From: HGM04593 sp045654885
GTDB taxonomy: Bacteria; Bacteroidota; Bacteroidia; Bacteroidales; Bacteroidaceae
DNA: 64,000 bases
Reading direction: 5' to 3'
NCBI GenBank assembly: GCA_045654885.1
Contig: JAZOOF010000031.1
Location: forward strand, 21,039-85,038
The notes under the pieces were generated by a model, which saw nothing but the letters and a program-made list of their open reading frames with translations, searched no databases and was not told the DNA's origin. Below are positions 11,001-19,731 of the stretch, piece by piece; within the stretch, counting starts at the first letter, position 1; every line of letters starts with the position of its first letter. Both the position numbers and the translations under genes were made by a program.

Positions 11001-12119
11001 TTTGCCAATGTTCTATTCCCCTACGCAAAGGGAAGAGCTGTGATTACGGTTGAGTATGCATCGGAGAAGAATGACCTCTTTGATGGCGAAGTAAGTTTCA
11101 TGCGTGTAGACAATATTGCATCGTGGATTGATGATGGTGTTCATGTTTGCGGAATGAGGTATATCCTGCCCAATCTGAACCACTCGACAACATACTATTA
11201 TAGGTATCGTGTGGAGAAGACTGTCGATGGTGTGACAACTGAATTCATTTCCGAAATAAATGAGTTCAAGACAAAAAAGAAAGAGTATATCGTGACACTT
11301 GATCCACCGCTTGTCGACAAGAATAGGGCTGTGATAAGAGGACGTGTGAACGAATTGTTGTGGAAACTGCTTGATGAGTCGGTCCCAGTAGGCGATGATT
11401 TCATCAGGAACTATATGGTCCGCTTTGACATCTCCCGCAACAAGGATATGAAAGAGCCTACCGGTATATATGATAAGTTCGATGATGGGCGCGAATGGGA
11501 GCTTGAACTTCCCAATCTCGATTGGGGCAGCGACTTCTATTGCCAGCTGGTGGTGCAGACTGCCGACGGTGCCAAAACATACAAGAGCACGGTAAGGAAG
11601 TTTACCATTGGCCCTGAGCCTGCCGAGAACTTTGATGTGACGACGTTCGATGCAGCACTCGATGATGAATGGACTACACTCAAAGGTAAGGTGAACAGCA
11701 CCATTCTCGAGGCCTTGAATGAGAATATCTATGGCGAGATGATATTCGGATTCGAGTATGCACCAACCGAGAGTGACCTGCTTAATGGTACAAGTGCGGT
11801 GATACGTGATACCGATGTGGCGCTGAACAAGAGCACCGGTCTCTTTACACGTGTGCTACAGCTCAAACCCAACACAACTCATCACTGCAGGGCATTCGTC
11901 TACTTCGCAGGCAAGTTCGTGTATGGCAACATCGTAGATTTCACAACAGCCGACTACGATGCCGGTCTCATAATTCCTGATATGGAGGCTGCAATGGCAC
12001 GTGCTCTCAAGGCAATTATGCTTGAAGACGGCAATGTGGATAAGGTTATATTCATTGAGGACGGCAAGACAATTGTCCCCTCAAAGGAGAAAGTACAGAG
12101 AATGCTTAAAATGGAATGA
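8016..12119 (+). CDS. Very large exported protein with FN3-like repeats
   Basis: The 1367-residue product starts with a signal peptide ending in AMAQ near residue 25. Residues of about 200-500 are beta-rich with an acidic Asp run and no recognised family. From about residue 770 to the end there are at least four FN3-like units, each ending in a TxYYxRxxV strand followed by an EFKTK or DFTT strand. A translationally coupled start (ATGA overlap with the upstream gene) and a 4-bp overlap with the downstream lipoprotein gene place it firmly in the operon. No enzyme motif is visible. It may be the main extracellular structural or adhesive component of the operon; that is inference. Confidence 0.85.
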   Translation: MKRFVRYLIMTSVAIMMAVPGAMAQVDLQKSFGVMRKDNKDFMLPEGGNWKITFSNKDSLNNEYEKPVQMVFDGALTPDSTGIYISDIDSLMFEVPEMEYAAGVFEIGEELFQYIVESDSARTIYFRIDCLTKTLVPKVGQKVICNIYRDKLPYGFMGRVESMGVDYEKGRVEMKCTPLPLEEVYEVLYACGVSGIKDEDEVVPQDVIERRAVRKRVDTDTSVDVGVGDGKVEVNSNANVEKKMKFKGRLTISDSGQVKVEDITGKDDDDDSDAPITVVAEGETILSANASVMIDNSIGLKKIKCTVGLSMSGKITFDAKVELKPEDDYLEKDFLTINVPVVLIPGLTINVDVGFTWTYLFEASLHAEAEIKIDRTAGFEIDGASKDVIWDNNNENVESGDKLFESDASGEIKLKGEFFIALHLKVGIGLLGEGLEFQLKVGTGPKVAAQLTYKFGQRTEKLSDDLEWLAEREEIYKGLNADTYFKLQWGFLIDVVFSIGDGAWTFQASEWMKKLGIENVVFIDLWVLNATPGTDKIDDRHLAQDERKYTGTLKNKLNLIFSYDAALMFVDVSPGAAKDGAPDLLLESMGEFKAISPNNVKYVARLHDQEQLWGRKIAVYPLAYNPFFTGYGVMGKMDEFYIPYEVKMTKSDMQYEYCDLEGQFEKEALDNPYITEGGFIFTDNAGNEFERIKMFEYTTPVSNVMKTMIYRKDFTPEKFKVKAYLYDGANDVYTYSHLWDAGFKDYYSPATLDPTEITAVGAVLNGKAHQSLFDEENMDHTTSKFNVGFVYNPGNAKATDPFGNLGHTDFTWDVGGQLEPDTEYRYRAIVVDNTTNRTYDGNEIVFKTKPVFHDFKVEASIDNVGLLVMVDRGYVGVTNRSKYKFVVSEDKNTWEDDGFVVKDSEMKDRSEYLDEMVIVRVIDAKYDDFARDDVKDDYDLVVLTEKGWVPGRTYYAKVIYDDGVRPRVETDVLEFKIPDPIGNMVENPGSDEAEMFANVLFPYAKGRAVITVEYASEKNDLFDGEVSFMRVDNIASWIDDGVHVCGMRYILPNLNHSTTYYYRYRVEKTVDGVTTEFISEINEFKTKKKEYIVTLDPPLVDKNRAVIRGRVNELLWKLLDESVPVGDDFIRNYMVRFDISRNKDMKEPTGIYDKFDDGREWELELPNLDWGSDFYCQLVVQTADGAKTYKSTVRKFTIGPEPAENFDVTTFDAALDDEWTTLKGKVNSTILEALNENIYGEMIFGFEYAPTESDLLNGTSAVIRDTDVALNKSTGLFTRVLQLKPNTTHHCRAFVYFAGKFVYGNIVDFTTADYDAGLIIPDMEAAMARALKAIMLEDGNVDKVIFIEDGKTIVPSKEKVQRMLKME

Positions 12120-12505
12120 TTATGGAAAAGAGAATCAAACAGTATATAAAGGTTTTGCTGGTGGCACTTGTGCCACTGGCATTCACCGCATGCGAAATCA
12201 ATGGTCCTATGTCGCATTATGAGATTGTGGTAAACGAACAGATGACATTTCTCCCGATAGAGAGTATTCTTGAAGTTGAAACAGTGAACAGGGAATTTGC
12301 CGCGGTACCATGTGAGAAAGTGGATGCCATAGAGCGCTTTGACAAGTTCTGCAACAACTTACAGAACTACTATGATGAGAAACGTGGTGCACTCATTTGG
12401 GGCGACCTTAATTTTGATGTTTGTCTGTACAACAAAACCAATTACAATGGCAAAGGCGAAGGATTGCTTGTCAAAAACCGTGTGATAACGTACAGATGTG
12501 AGTAG
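12116..12505 (+). CDS. Small lipoprotein, last gene of surface operon
   Basis: This 129-residue protein has a lipobox (LAFTAC) placing the lipidated Cys near residue 27. The start overlaps the previous stop in an ATGA arrangement; a second ATG two codons later is equally usable. The mature part has no recognised domain. It closes the six-gene operon, with a strong terminator hairpin beginning 26 bp after the stop codon. Confidence 0.7.
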   Translation: MIMEKRIKQYIKVLLVALVPLAFTACEINGPMSHYEIVVNEQMTFLPIESILEVETVNREFAAVPCEKVDAIERFDKFCNNLQNYYDEKRGALIWGDLNFDVCLYNKTNYNGKGEGLLVKNRVITYRCE

Positions 12506-12530
12506 GCTTCAGGCAACAAATATTGAATTA

Positions 12531-12569
12531 TAAAGAATACGAGATTCGGGAAGAATCTCGTATTCTTTA
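12531..12569 (+). terminator. Strong hairpin terminator after surface operon
   Basis: Positions 12531-12547 and 12553-12569 form a perfect 17-bp inverted repeat with a 5-nt loop. The arm outer ends are A/T-rich, so the transcript has A and U tracts on either side. It follows the last lipoprotein gene of the operon. Confidence 0.85.
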
Positions 12570-12790
12570 TTTATACAAAAATCAGAAACTCCTACTAATA
12601 AGGTAGACGGATACAAAGAAACTCATTACATCTGCAAATGAAATGAACAAAGCACTTTTTTAAGGAATGTAAAGCCACTGCTGTAACAAGCCTATTGGAT
12701 TTGACGATAAGGGCAGTTTGCTTTACTTTACTTGTATCATATATATACAGGGGGGTATTATTCTGTTTTTTATAAATTATTCAGGCAAGG

Positions 12791-12823
12791 TTGGCATTTC
12801 TTGCCGGTTTGTATATATTTTTG
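12791..12823 (+). promoter_or_regulatory. Bacteroidota promoter of the helicase gene
   Basis: A TATTTTTG box at 12816-12823 matches the TAnnTTTG (-7) consensus. A TTGG at 12791-12794, 21 bp upstream, is one base from the TTTG (-33) box. This predicts a transcript start near 12830 and a very short leader. Confidence 0.55.
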
Positions 12824-12844
12824 CAGTGAGAAGACAGGCGCTAT

Positions 12845-14938
12845 ATGGATATTGTAAAGGACAGCATATTTGAAACGGCCGAGAGGTATGTGAGGTGTAC
12901 CGACAAGTCGGTGTTCCTGACCGGAAAGGCGGGTACGGGAAAGACTACTTTCCTTAAGTACCTCACCCGGAACATATCCAAGCGTTTTGTTGTGCTGGCC
13001 CCCACGGGCGTGGCTGCCATCAATGCAGGCGGTACAACTATCCATTCATTCTTTCAGTTGCCGCTTTGTCCATATCTCCCCGATGTAAAGGAACTCATCA
13101 CCGAGTACCAGATGCCCGACAAGTATCGTAAGCCCAATAAGGAGAGACTCAAGATTTTCAGGACTCTCGACCTGCTTGTCATTGACGAGATATCGATGGT
13201 GAGGGCCGATATCCTTGATGCAGTGGATATGACCCTCAGGCTTTTCCGCCGTAATGACAAGCCCTTCGGCGGGGTGCAGCTACTGATGATTGGTGATGCG
13301 AACCAGCTCTCCCCGGTGGTGAAGGAAAGCGAGCGCCAATATATGGAGATGGTATACCCGGCACCTTATTTCTTCCATTCCAAGGCTCTGCAGAAACTGG
13401 ACTACATAATAATAGAGCTGCAACAGGTGCATAGGCAGAAGGATAATGATTTCCTTGAGATACTGAATGCCGTCAGGGAAAACCGGGTGACAGAGTCTGT
13501 GCTCGAGAAACTCAATGCCCGTGTAGGCGCGTTCCCTGCCGATGACGATGTTATACGTCTTACAACGCATAATGCGCAGGCCGATAAAATCAATGATACC
13601 AAGTTGGCTGTGCTCCCCGGCAAACCCTCGACGTTCGAGGCTGTGGTGGAGGGTGATTTTCCCGAGAACAGTTATCCTGCGGAGCCGCTCCTTACCTTGA
13701 AGGTCGGTGCCAGGGTTATGTTCGTCAGGAATGACCCCGAGGGGCGTTTCTACAACGGCAAGATTGGAACAGTCGAGGGAATAAGCAAGGATGGTGTGGT
13801 TACGGTATCCGACGGGACAAGTACACCCATAGTGGTAAAACCTATAGACTGGGATAACATACAGTATGCACTGGACGAGGAGTCGGGCGAGATAATGCCT
13901 AGCGTGGTAGGCAAGTTCAGACAGCTCCCCTTGAGGATAGCATGGGCGGTGACCATCCATAAGAGCCAGGGACTGACCTTTGACAGGGTGATAATTGATG
14001 CCGCTGCAGCATTTGCCTTCGGGCAGGTTTATGTAGCCCTTTCAAGGTGCCGCACGCTCGACGGCATCTCTCTCGATAGTCCCATAAGATACTCTTCAAT
14101 CTATGCCGACCAGCACGTGGCTGTGTTCAATGCCGCAAAGCCTTCGCCCGATAGTGTGTGCGCTTCTCTCTCTGCCGCTGAAAGGGGCTACGCTTTCAGT
14201 CTGTTGAGGGATATTTTCGGCGTCGAGGATGTAGTCAGGGCGCTGACAGCTTACCGCAAGGCATGGAAAGGCGGCGCCGATGTGTTGTACGCATTGGAGT
14301 ATAAGGCTCTGTACGGGTACGTGGAGAAGGCGCGCGAGCTGAGCAGGACTGGACAGTCGTTTAGGAACCAGCTGTCACGCATCGAGGCTGCCGATGACCC
14401 CGGCAATGAGTTCCTGAACGCAAGGCTGCTCAAGGCATCGGAGTATTATCTCCCTGTTCTGGACGAGATGAGGAAAGCATGTGCCTCATTCTATGATTTG
14501 GAGATTGACAACAAGGCAGCAAAGAAGAGACTCAAGGAGGCGGCCGACGAGGTGTTCATCTCACTTGATACTGCATGCAGGACGCTTGAGTCAATAATGG
14601 CAGAAGGGTTCTCGGTCGAGCGATACCTGAAAATAAGGACCGAAGTCCTGCTCACCGACCGCCGCGTTGCAAGAAAAAGACTGACGAAGATTGCAAAAGC
14701 CAACACGGAGCAGACAACTGTAAACAAGGCACTCCGTGACAGGCTACAGGAGTGGCGCCGGGAGCGTTGTGTCGCCGACAAGCTGCCTGCATATATGATC
14801 ATGCACCAGAGCACACTGCTCAATATAGCCTCGGCTGTTCCAAAGAGCAAGGCCGAACTCCTTGCAATCAAAGGATTCGGCAAGGCCAGTTTCGATAAGT
14901 ATGGCTGTGAGATATTGGAGATAACAGCGGAATATTGA
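12845..14938 (+). CDS. PIF1/RecD-like superfamily 1 DNA helicase with HRDC-like C-terminus
   Basis: This is a 697-residue ATP-dependent helicase. Walker A is GKAGTGKTT at residues 27-35, Walker B/motif II is VIDEISM, and the C-terminal motor lobe contains the UvrD_C_2 motif HKSQGLTFDRV followed by VALSRC. A long helical region follows, and the last 80 residues resemble a helix-hairpin or HRDC-type nucleic-acid binding domain (AIKGFGKASFDKYG). Such helicases unwind 5'-tailed DNA, G-quadruplexes or replication/recombination intermediates. The gene has its own promoter and faces the sigma factor gene. It looks like a vertically inherited core gene. Confidence 0.9.
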   Translation: MDIVKDSIFETAERYVRCTDKSVFLTGKAGTGKTTFLKYLTRNISKRFVVLAPTGVAAINAGGTTIHSFFQLPLCPYLPDVKELITEYQMPDKYRKPNKERLKIFRTLDLLVIDEISMVRADILDAVDMTLRLFRRNDKPFGGVQLLMIGDANQLSPVVKESERQYMEMVYPAPYFFHSKALQKLDYIIIELQQVHRQKDNDFLEILNAVRENRVTESVLEKLNARVGAFPADDDVIRLTTHNAQADKINDTKLAVLPGKPSTFEAVVEGDFPENSYPAEPLLTLKVGARVMFVRNDPEGRFYNGKIGTVEGISKDGVVTVSDGTSTPIVVKPIDWDNIQYALDEESGEIMPSVVGKFRQLPLRIAWAVTIHKSQGLTFDRVIIDAAAAFAFGQVYVALSRCRTLDGISLDSPIRYSSIYADQHVAVFNAAKPSPDSVCASLSAAERGYAFSLLRDIFGVEDVVRALTAYRKAWKGGADVLYALEYKALYGYVEKARELSRTGQSFRNQLSRIEAADDPGNEFLNARLLKASEYYLPVLDEMRKACASFYDLEIDNKAAKKRLKEAADEVFISLDTACRTLESIMAEGFSVERYLKIRTEVLLTDRRVARKRLTKIAKANTEQTTVNKALRDRLQEWRRERCVADKLPAYMIMHQSTLLNIASAVPKSKAELLAIKGFGKASFDKYGCEILEITAEY

Positions 14939-15006
14939 CCCGGTGCTCACGTGTCCGTGCTCCGCATGGCTGAGCATCTTTCTTCTGCGCGCCGGGGGGT
15001 GTAGTG

Positions 15007-15495
15007 TCAATTCAAGTAGTCCTTCAATCTCTGCTTCAGTATTGACCTGGAGACGTTTATTCTTGTCTTTACCGTCCCTATGGGGATTTCCATCCTAACT
15101 GCAATTTCAACGTACTTGTGTCCGCTGATGAGCAGGCGCATCACCTTGCCCGCATTGCCCGGCAGCTCGTCAATGGCGCAGTAAATGTCATCGACCTCCG
15201 TCCCCGAAGAACTCTCGTCCTTTGCTGTGAATGTGGCAGTGCGGAGCGACTCCTCGGCAGCAATGCACAGCTCTTCGCGCTTGCAGTTATTCAGGAAAGC
15301 ATGGTGCATTATAACAAAAGCCCAACTCATGAACTTGCCATCATCCTCGAACTTGTCGGCATTTTTAAGCACTCTCAAGAATGTCTCCTGCAGCAAGTCG
15401 TTCGCCCTGTCATAGTCACGTGTAAGTTTATATGCAAATTTGTACAGTTCTCCCATCCCTGCAAGCAACAGTTTCTCTATTTCGTGTTTTTCCAT
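15007..15495 (-). CDS. ECF-type RNA polymerase sigma factor
   Basis: The 162-residue protein has a sigma-70 region 2 (FAYKLTRDYDRANDLLQETF, residues of about 18-40, then the region 2.4 segment MSWAFVIMHH) and a region 4 helix-turn-helix near the C-terminus (IPIGTVKTRINVSR). That is the full ECF layout with no extra domain. No anti-sigma gene lies beside it, which is unusual for SusCD-linked ECF factors but common for stand-alone ones in Bacteroidota. A purine-rich AGGAGAG sequence lies just upstream of the ATG. Its regulon cannot be told from this window. Confidence 0.9.
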   Translation of the reverse strand: MEKHEIEKLLLAGMGELYKFAYKLTRDYDRANDLLQETFLRVLKNADKFEDDGKFMSWAFVIMHHAFLNNCKREELCIAAEESLRTATFTAKDESSSGTEVDDIYCAIDELPGNAGKVMRLLISGHKYVEIAVRMEIPIGTVKTRINVSRSILKQRLKDYLN

Positions 15496-15869
15496 CTCTC
15501 CTGTCTGTCTTTAAAGTTAATACAACCAATATAACATCCGGGAACCCCGTTTTGTTTTCAAACAATAGATTATTTTCAAAAACAATGCTGTTTTTAACTT
15601 ATTTTAAGAGTTGGTAGGTTGTGTGGATGGGGAAATGCAATTTATAGGGTGGAGAAGGGGACTGTGGAGAGGGTTGCGTGATTTTGGAATGAACGTCAGA
15701 TTGTTGTTCCAGATGTCAGCTGTTTAATTTTGTCAAACTCACACTCTCTTTGATAAAACCATAAATGTAATTGTTTTAGTAGGTGAATAGTGTTTGTGCA
15801 CTATCGGCCGTTGTATGATATTCCAATGATGCCGATATTTGTAAAATTGAAAAAACATTTTGTTAAAAT
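15496..15869. other. Gene-free stretch upstream of the restriction-modification operon
   Basis: This 374-bp AT-rich stretch separates the divergent sigma factor and C-protein-like genes. It holds the palindrome listed at 15787-15804. I see no RNA gene and no open frame of convincing quality. Confidence 0.6.
15787..15804. promoter_or_regulatory. Candidate operator (C-box-like palindrome)
   Basis: A perfect inverted repeat ATAGTG-N6-CACTAT lies about 65 bp upstream of the small helix-turn-helix gene. The spacer contains TTTG, the sequence of a -33 box. Controller proteins of restriction-modification systems bind palindromes ahead of their own gene, so this is a plausible autoregulatory site. 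No experiment or second copy supports it. Confidence 0.4.
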
Positions 15870-16088
15870 ATGTCTTTACAAGAAACTTTGGGCAGAACAA
15901 TTGTTCGTCTCCGTCGCGAAAAGGGATACTCGCAAGAGGCTTTTGCCAATGAAGCGGGCATTGACCGTAGATATATGAGTGATATTGAAAATGGGAAACG
16001 CAATATCTCTATCGATATTCTTGACCGTGTATGCAATAAGTTGGGGATAAAGATAAGTGAATTTTTTGTTGAGGTGGAGAAATCGTGA
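15870..16088 (+). CDS. XRE-family helix-turn-helix regulator, C-protein-like
   Basis: The 72-residue protein is a single Cro/C1-type helix-turn-helix domain. The motif runs from about residue 8 to 60: an RRxKGYSQEAFANEAG helix pair followed by DRRYMSDIENGKRNISIDIL, typical of this family. Size and position, 22 bp ahead of a DNA methyltransferase gene, fit a controller (C) protein that delays restriction until methylation is established. The base composition is more AT-rich than the helicase gene upstream, as for the rest of the island. Confidence 0.85.
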   Translation: MSLQETLGRTIVRLRREKGYSQEAFANEAGIDRRYMSDIENGKRNISIDILDRVCNKLGIKISEFFVEVEKS

Positions 16089-16110
16089 GCATTATTAAGG
16101 GGGATAGGCG

Positions 16111-17334
16111 ATGAAAAAGAATAAGGTATTAAAGGTTGGTACTCTTTTTAGTGGTATAGGCGCATTTGAAGAAGCTTTAAGGCAGTTGAATATATCGCAC
16201 GAAATTAAATTTGCGTGTGATAATGGGGAAATAGAACTGATACCATTTGATGGCGAGCTTAGAAAAGAATTTATTAGACTTCAAAAGAAAGCAAGAACAC
16301 TAGTTTCACCAGAGAAGGAAAGGTATGATGAATTAAGGATGTTGTTGACGCGCGAATATGAAAAAATTCGTGAATATTGCTATTCTATTCCTTCAAAGAG
16401 GGAAAGGACAAATTATGTTAATGGCTTATATAGTAAGTATGAAAGTGCTAAAGAAAATTTTGTTAAAGACTCCTATCTTGCAAACAACAAACTTGCTTAT
16501 GAGGATTTTCATACTGATGTTCGTTTTATGAAGGGTGAAGATTATTTGGGAGAGGTAGACGTGCTGGTTGGTGGTAGCCCTTGTCAAAGTTTTTCTACTT
16601 ATGGAAATAAAATGGGCTTAGAAGATACAAGAGGAACTCTGTTTTATGATTATGCAAGGATCATTAAAGAATGTCAACCAAAGATATTTATATATGAAAA
16701 TGTTGCCGGCTTGCTTAATCATGATAAAAAGAGGACTTGGAAGATTATGAAAGAGGTGTGGGAATCTTTAGGCTATATTATTAAATTTCAAATATTGAAT
16801 GCTAAAGATTTTGATCACCCACAATTACGAAGAAGATTATTTTTGATAGGATTTAGAGAAGACATATACAAACAAGAATATGTGTTTCCAAAGGAAAAAC
16901 CTTTAACAAAGACTAGTCACGAGTTTATGGAAGAATCTCCTGTTGATGATAAGTATTATTTAGGAGAGAAAGGTTTTAAATGGGTTACTGATTATGAACG
17001 TAATGATAGAAAGGCTAGGGTAAATCAAGATGTAACGGGTTGTCAAACAGCAACTCAACAAGATAATTGGTCGGGCGATTTAAGAGTTGAAAGACCACAG
17101 CCACATCATTACACAGATGAGCGAATCTATATTGGTAAATATGATTTTGGAAACGGCATGGAAGATGCTGTTGCAAGAAAAATGACTCCAAGAGAATGTC
17201 TTAGATTAATGGGCTTTAGTGATAACTTCAAGATTGTTGTTTCTGATAAGGTTGCATATAGACAATCTGGAAATTCTATAGTTGTACCTGTTCTCAAGGA
17301 GATAATTCTGACATTACTTCCATATTTGATATAA
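16111..17334 (+). CDS. DNA (cytosine-5) methyltransferase of a type II/LlaJI-like system
   Basis: The 407-residue enzyme transfers a methyl group from S-adenosylmethionine to C5 of cytosine. Motif I (TLFSGIGAFE, residues 11-20), the catalytic PCQ in GGSPCQS (Cys158), ENV (196-198), QLRRRLFLIG (motif VIII), RKMTPRECLRLMGF (motif IX) and RQSGNS (motif X) are all present in order. An unusually long charged helical insert of about 100 residues separates motifs I/II and IV. LlaJI itself uses two C5 methyltransferases for an asymmetric site; only one is present here, so either the target is symmetric or the partner is elsewhere. It is co-directional with the nuclease genes. Confidence 0.93.
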   Translation: MKKNKVLKVGTLFSGIGAFEEALRQLNISHEIKFACDNGEIELIPFDGELRKEFIRLQKKARTLVSPEKERYDELRMLLTREYEKIREYCYSIPSKRERTNYVNGLYSKYESAKENFVKDSYLANNKLAYEDFHTDVRFMKGEDYLGEVDVLVGGSPCQSFSTYGNKMGLEDTRGTLFYDYARIIKECQPKIFIYENVAGLLNHDKKRTWKIMKEVWESLGYIIKFQILNAKDFDHPQLRRRLFLIGFREDIYKQEYVFPKEKPLTKTSHEFMEESPVDDKYYLGEKGFKWVTDYERNDRKARVNQDVTGCQTATQQDNWSGDLRVERPQPHHYTDERIYIGKYDFGNGMEDAVARKMTPRECLRLMGFSDNFKIVVSDKVAYRQSGNSIVVPVLKEIILTLLPYLI

Positions 17335-17373
17335 AAAATAAATAAATCAACATAAGATTGCACGTTAGTTACT

Positions 17374-19494
17374 ATGAAAGTAGAAATATGTAAACTTGAT
17401 AGAAATAGAAATGTCGACAAACTGAATATTAGTTGGCTGGTTCAGGCTATTGATAATTTTTCACGTATATCTATCAGCGAATATGAAAGTTTTGATTTAG
17501 GTAATGCTAGCTGTATCTTTTCATATTATGCTTTGGCTGCAGAAGCGTTAAACAGTTCATATGCTACAAATTATTTGTTTGATGAGGGTATCTTGCTTAA
17601 AAGTCGTAGAAGTGAGTTGAAGAAGTTGATGAAAAAAGGCAAAAACAGATCTGGTAGTGCAGAAAATGAAGATTTGGAGGCAAATAGAAATCCAGCAACG
17701 CTGGCTAGTATGTGCAGAAACATTGGTTTGTTAGAGGATTATAATGAATCGATAAGATTGACTCCATTTGCAAGACTTCTCTATATAGACAATAAAGTGT
17801 TGATAGAAGAATACGTGTTTGCATTGCTTTCCAAACAATGGGTTAAGGTTGATGGTGTTTGTAAACGACCGTTACTTAGTGCAATTTATGAATTGTCTAT
17901 TTCTGGTAGTAATTTCCTTACAAATTTATCGGGCACTCAGGAACAGCAGAAAGAAGCTGCATTTCAAATTGCAAGGCATGTGGTTGGCGTTGAGGCTGAT
18001 GATATTCTTCTTGAAAAAGCAAAGATGGATATACTAAGAAACCATTTGTTGCTTTCTGGCTTGTTTTCTTTTACATCAGACAAAACAATTATCCTTACAA
18101 AAGAAGGTGAATCAATTCTTAAAGCTTTTAAAGAAAAAGAAAACAATTTGCCAACATACCTAAGTGATGAGTTCTATGAATTTATCGGTAGTGTTAACAA
18201 CGGTGTTTTTGTGACCGTCGATTGCAGTAACGCTGATATATTTAAGGAGCGATATCCCAATCTAGTAAGAATAATATTGAACTTGAAAAATATTTCATCC
18301 ATGAATACTATTGATGATATACATCAGCAAATCTACTATGGTGCACCCGGTACGGGTAAATCTCATATAGTAAAGAGACATACGGAGGGTGAGAGTGTCG
18401 TTCGTACAACATTTCATCCCGATAGCGACTACTCAACTTTTGTTGGATGCTATAAGCCAACGACAAAACAGGTGGCTATGCGTGATGTTACTGGCAAGGT
18501 CATTGTAGAGAACGATGGTACGCAGGTTACAGAGGACCGCATTGTCTATGAGTTTGTTGACCAAGCATTCTTGCAAGCATATATCAAAGCCTGGAAATTC
18601 TATGCGGAAGCTGCAGAAGGAACTAAACCCAAGAAACAATTCTTGATTATTGAAGAGATAAATAGAGGTAACTGCGCGCAAATATTTGGCGACCTGTTCC
18701 AGTTGCTTGACAGAAATAGTTATGGATTCTCTGACTATTTTATACATGCGGACAATGATATGAAGAACCATCTTGCAAAGAAATTCAGCAACTTTAAGAT
18801 AGAACTTGGGGTTAAGGAGAGTATAAACTCTATGTATAATGAGGGCGATGTAATAAAGCTGGTTTTTGATGGTGAGATTCTTTTGTTGCCAAACAACCTG
18901 TATATTTGGGCTACAATGAATACAAGTGACCAAAGCCTCTTTCCAATTGACTCTGCCTTCAAACGACGTTGGGATTGGCGCTTCAGACCAATTGTGAAAG
19001 GTCGTGATAATAGTGGAAAAGAACTTGACTGGAAGATAAAGATTGGTCAGAAAGTTTGTGCTTGGTGGGATTTTTTGGAGAAAATAAATGCCGTAATTGG
19101 AACAACGACTAGTTCAGCCGACAAAAAACTGGGTTTTTTCTTCTGTAAGGCAGATGACGGAATAATCAGCACTGAGACTTTTGTTAGCAAGGTGATTTTC
19201 TACTTGTGGAACGATGTGTTCAAGGATTATGGTTTTGAGAATTCAATATTCAATGATACTGATGGCAGTACTTTGGATTTCGATAGATTTTATTCTGCAG
19301 CCGCTGACGGAAATGTAGTCGTACAGAATGAGAAAGTTCAGTTATTCTTGACTAATTTGGGCTTGACGCTTGTAGATGTAGATTCAGTTGGTGGAAATAT
19401 CAACAACGATGGTGAAGTCGCTGAAAATGACGGAACTGCCTTTGAGGTTGTACTTGACGGGGAGCGCATATCAGAGAAAACTGCAATAGGATAA
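17374..19494 (+). CDS. McrB-type GTPase/AAA+ restriction subunit (LlaJI R1-like)
   Basis: The 706-residue protein has an N-terminal helical, possibly winged-helix region (about 1-300) and a McrB-like AAA+ motor. Walker A is GAPGTGKSH near residue 325, the Walker B region is LIIEEINRGN near 423, and the McrB signature with the sensor and arginine-finger region is TMNTSDQSLFPIDSAFKRRW near 515-534. In McrBC and LlaJI systems this subunit hydrolyses GTP and translocates DNA for a partner nuclease. The partner here is the gene two positions downstream. It starts 39 bp after the methyltransferase. Confidence 0.88.
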   Translation: MKVEICKLDRNRNVDKLNISWLVQAIDNFSRISISEYESFDLGNASCIFSYYALAAEALNSSYATNYLFDEGILLKSRRSELKKLMKKGKNRSGSAENEDLEANRNPATLASMCRNIGLLEDYNESIRLTPFARLLYIDNKVLIEEYVFALLSKQWVKVDGVCKRPLLSAIYELSISGSNFLTNLSGTQEQQKEAAFQIARHVVGVEADDILLEKAKMDILRNHLLLSGLFSFTSDKTIILTKEGESILKAFKEKENNLPTYLSDEFYEFIGSVNNGVFVTVDCSNADIFKERYPNLVRIILNLKNISSMNTIDDIHQQIYYGAPGTGKSHIVKRHTEGESVVRTTFHPDSDYSTFVGCYKPTTKQVAMRDVTGKVIVENDGTQVTEDRIVYEFVDQAFLQAYIKAWKFYAEAAEGTKPKKQFLIIEEINRGNCAQIFGDLFQLLDRNSYGFSDYFIHADNDMKNHLAKKFSNFKIELGVKESINSMYNEGDVIKLVFDGEILLLPNNLYIWATMNTSDQSLFPIDSAFKRRWDWRFRPIVKGRDNSGKELDWKIKIGQKVCAWWDFLEKINAVIGTTTSSADKKLGFFFCKADDGIISTETFVSKVIFYLWNDVFKDYGFENSIFNDTDGSTLDFDRFYSAAADGNVVVQNEKVQLFLTNLGLTLVDVDSVGGNINNDGEVAENDGTAFEVVLDGERISEKTAIG

Positions 19495-19497
19495 TTT

Positions 19498-19731
19498 TTG
19501 AAAGTGATAGAGAAGGTCGGTATTGAGAGGGTGGCTCAGCTGGGATTGCAAGTGAGTGGCAACCCCATAATATCACGTGACAAGTTAGCCGAAGATACTC
19601 CTGGCGGATATGGCGGTTCACAGAAATATATTAATGGATATTGGTTTGTAACCAAGTTCAATAACCCGACAAAGCGTAAATTCTTGATGGAAATCAAAGA
19701 AAAGTTGGGTGTCAACATAGTTGTGGAGTAA
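19498..19731 (+). CDS. Small hypothetical protein between the two restriction subunits
   Basis: This 77-residue frame starts with TTG 3 bp after the GTPase stop codon; an AGGA at 19488-19491 is a possible ribosome binding site that favours TTG over the GTG two codons later. Its stop overlaps the next start in a TAATG arrangement. It has no domain I recognise; a Gly-rich GGYGG loop and a basic C-terminal helix are visible. Tight packing argues that it is translated. It might be an accessory subunit or a relic of a domain split from a neighbour. Confidence 0.55.
   Translation: MKVIEKVGIERVAQLGLQVSGNPIISRDKLAEDTPGGYGGSQKYINGYWFVTKFNNPTKRKFLMEIKEKLGVNIVVE

Noticed and set aside
13280..13960. 226-codon open frame on the minus strand
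   Set aside because: Opposite strand of the well-supported helicase gene.
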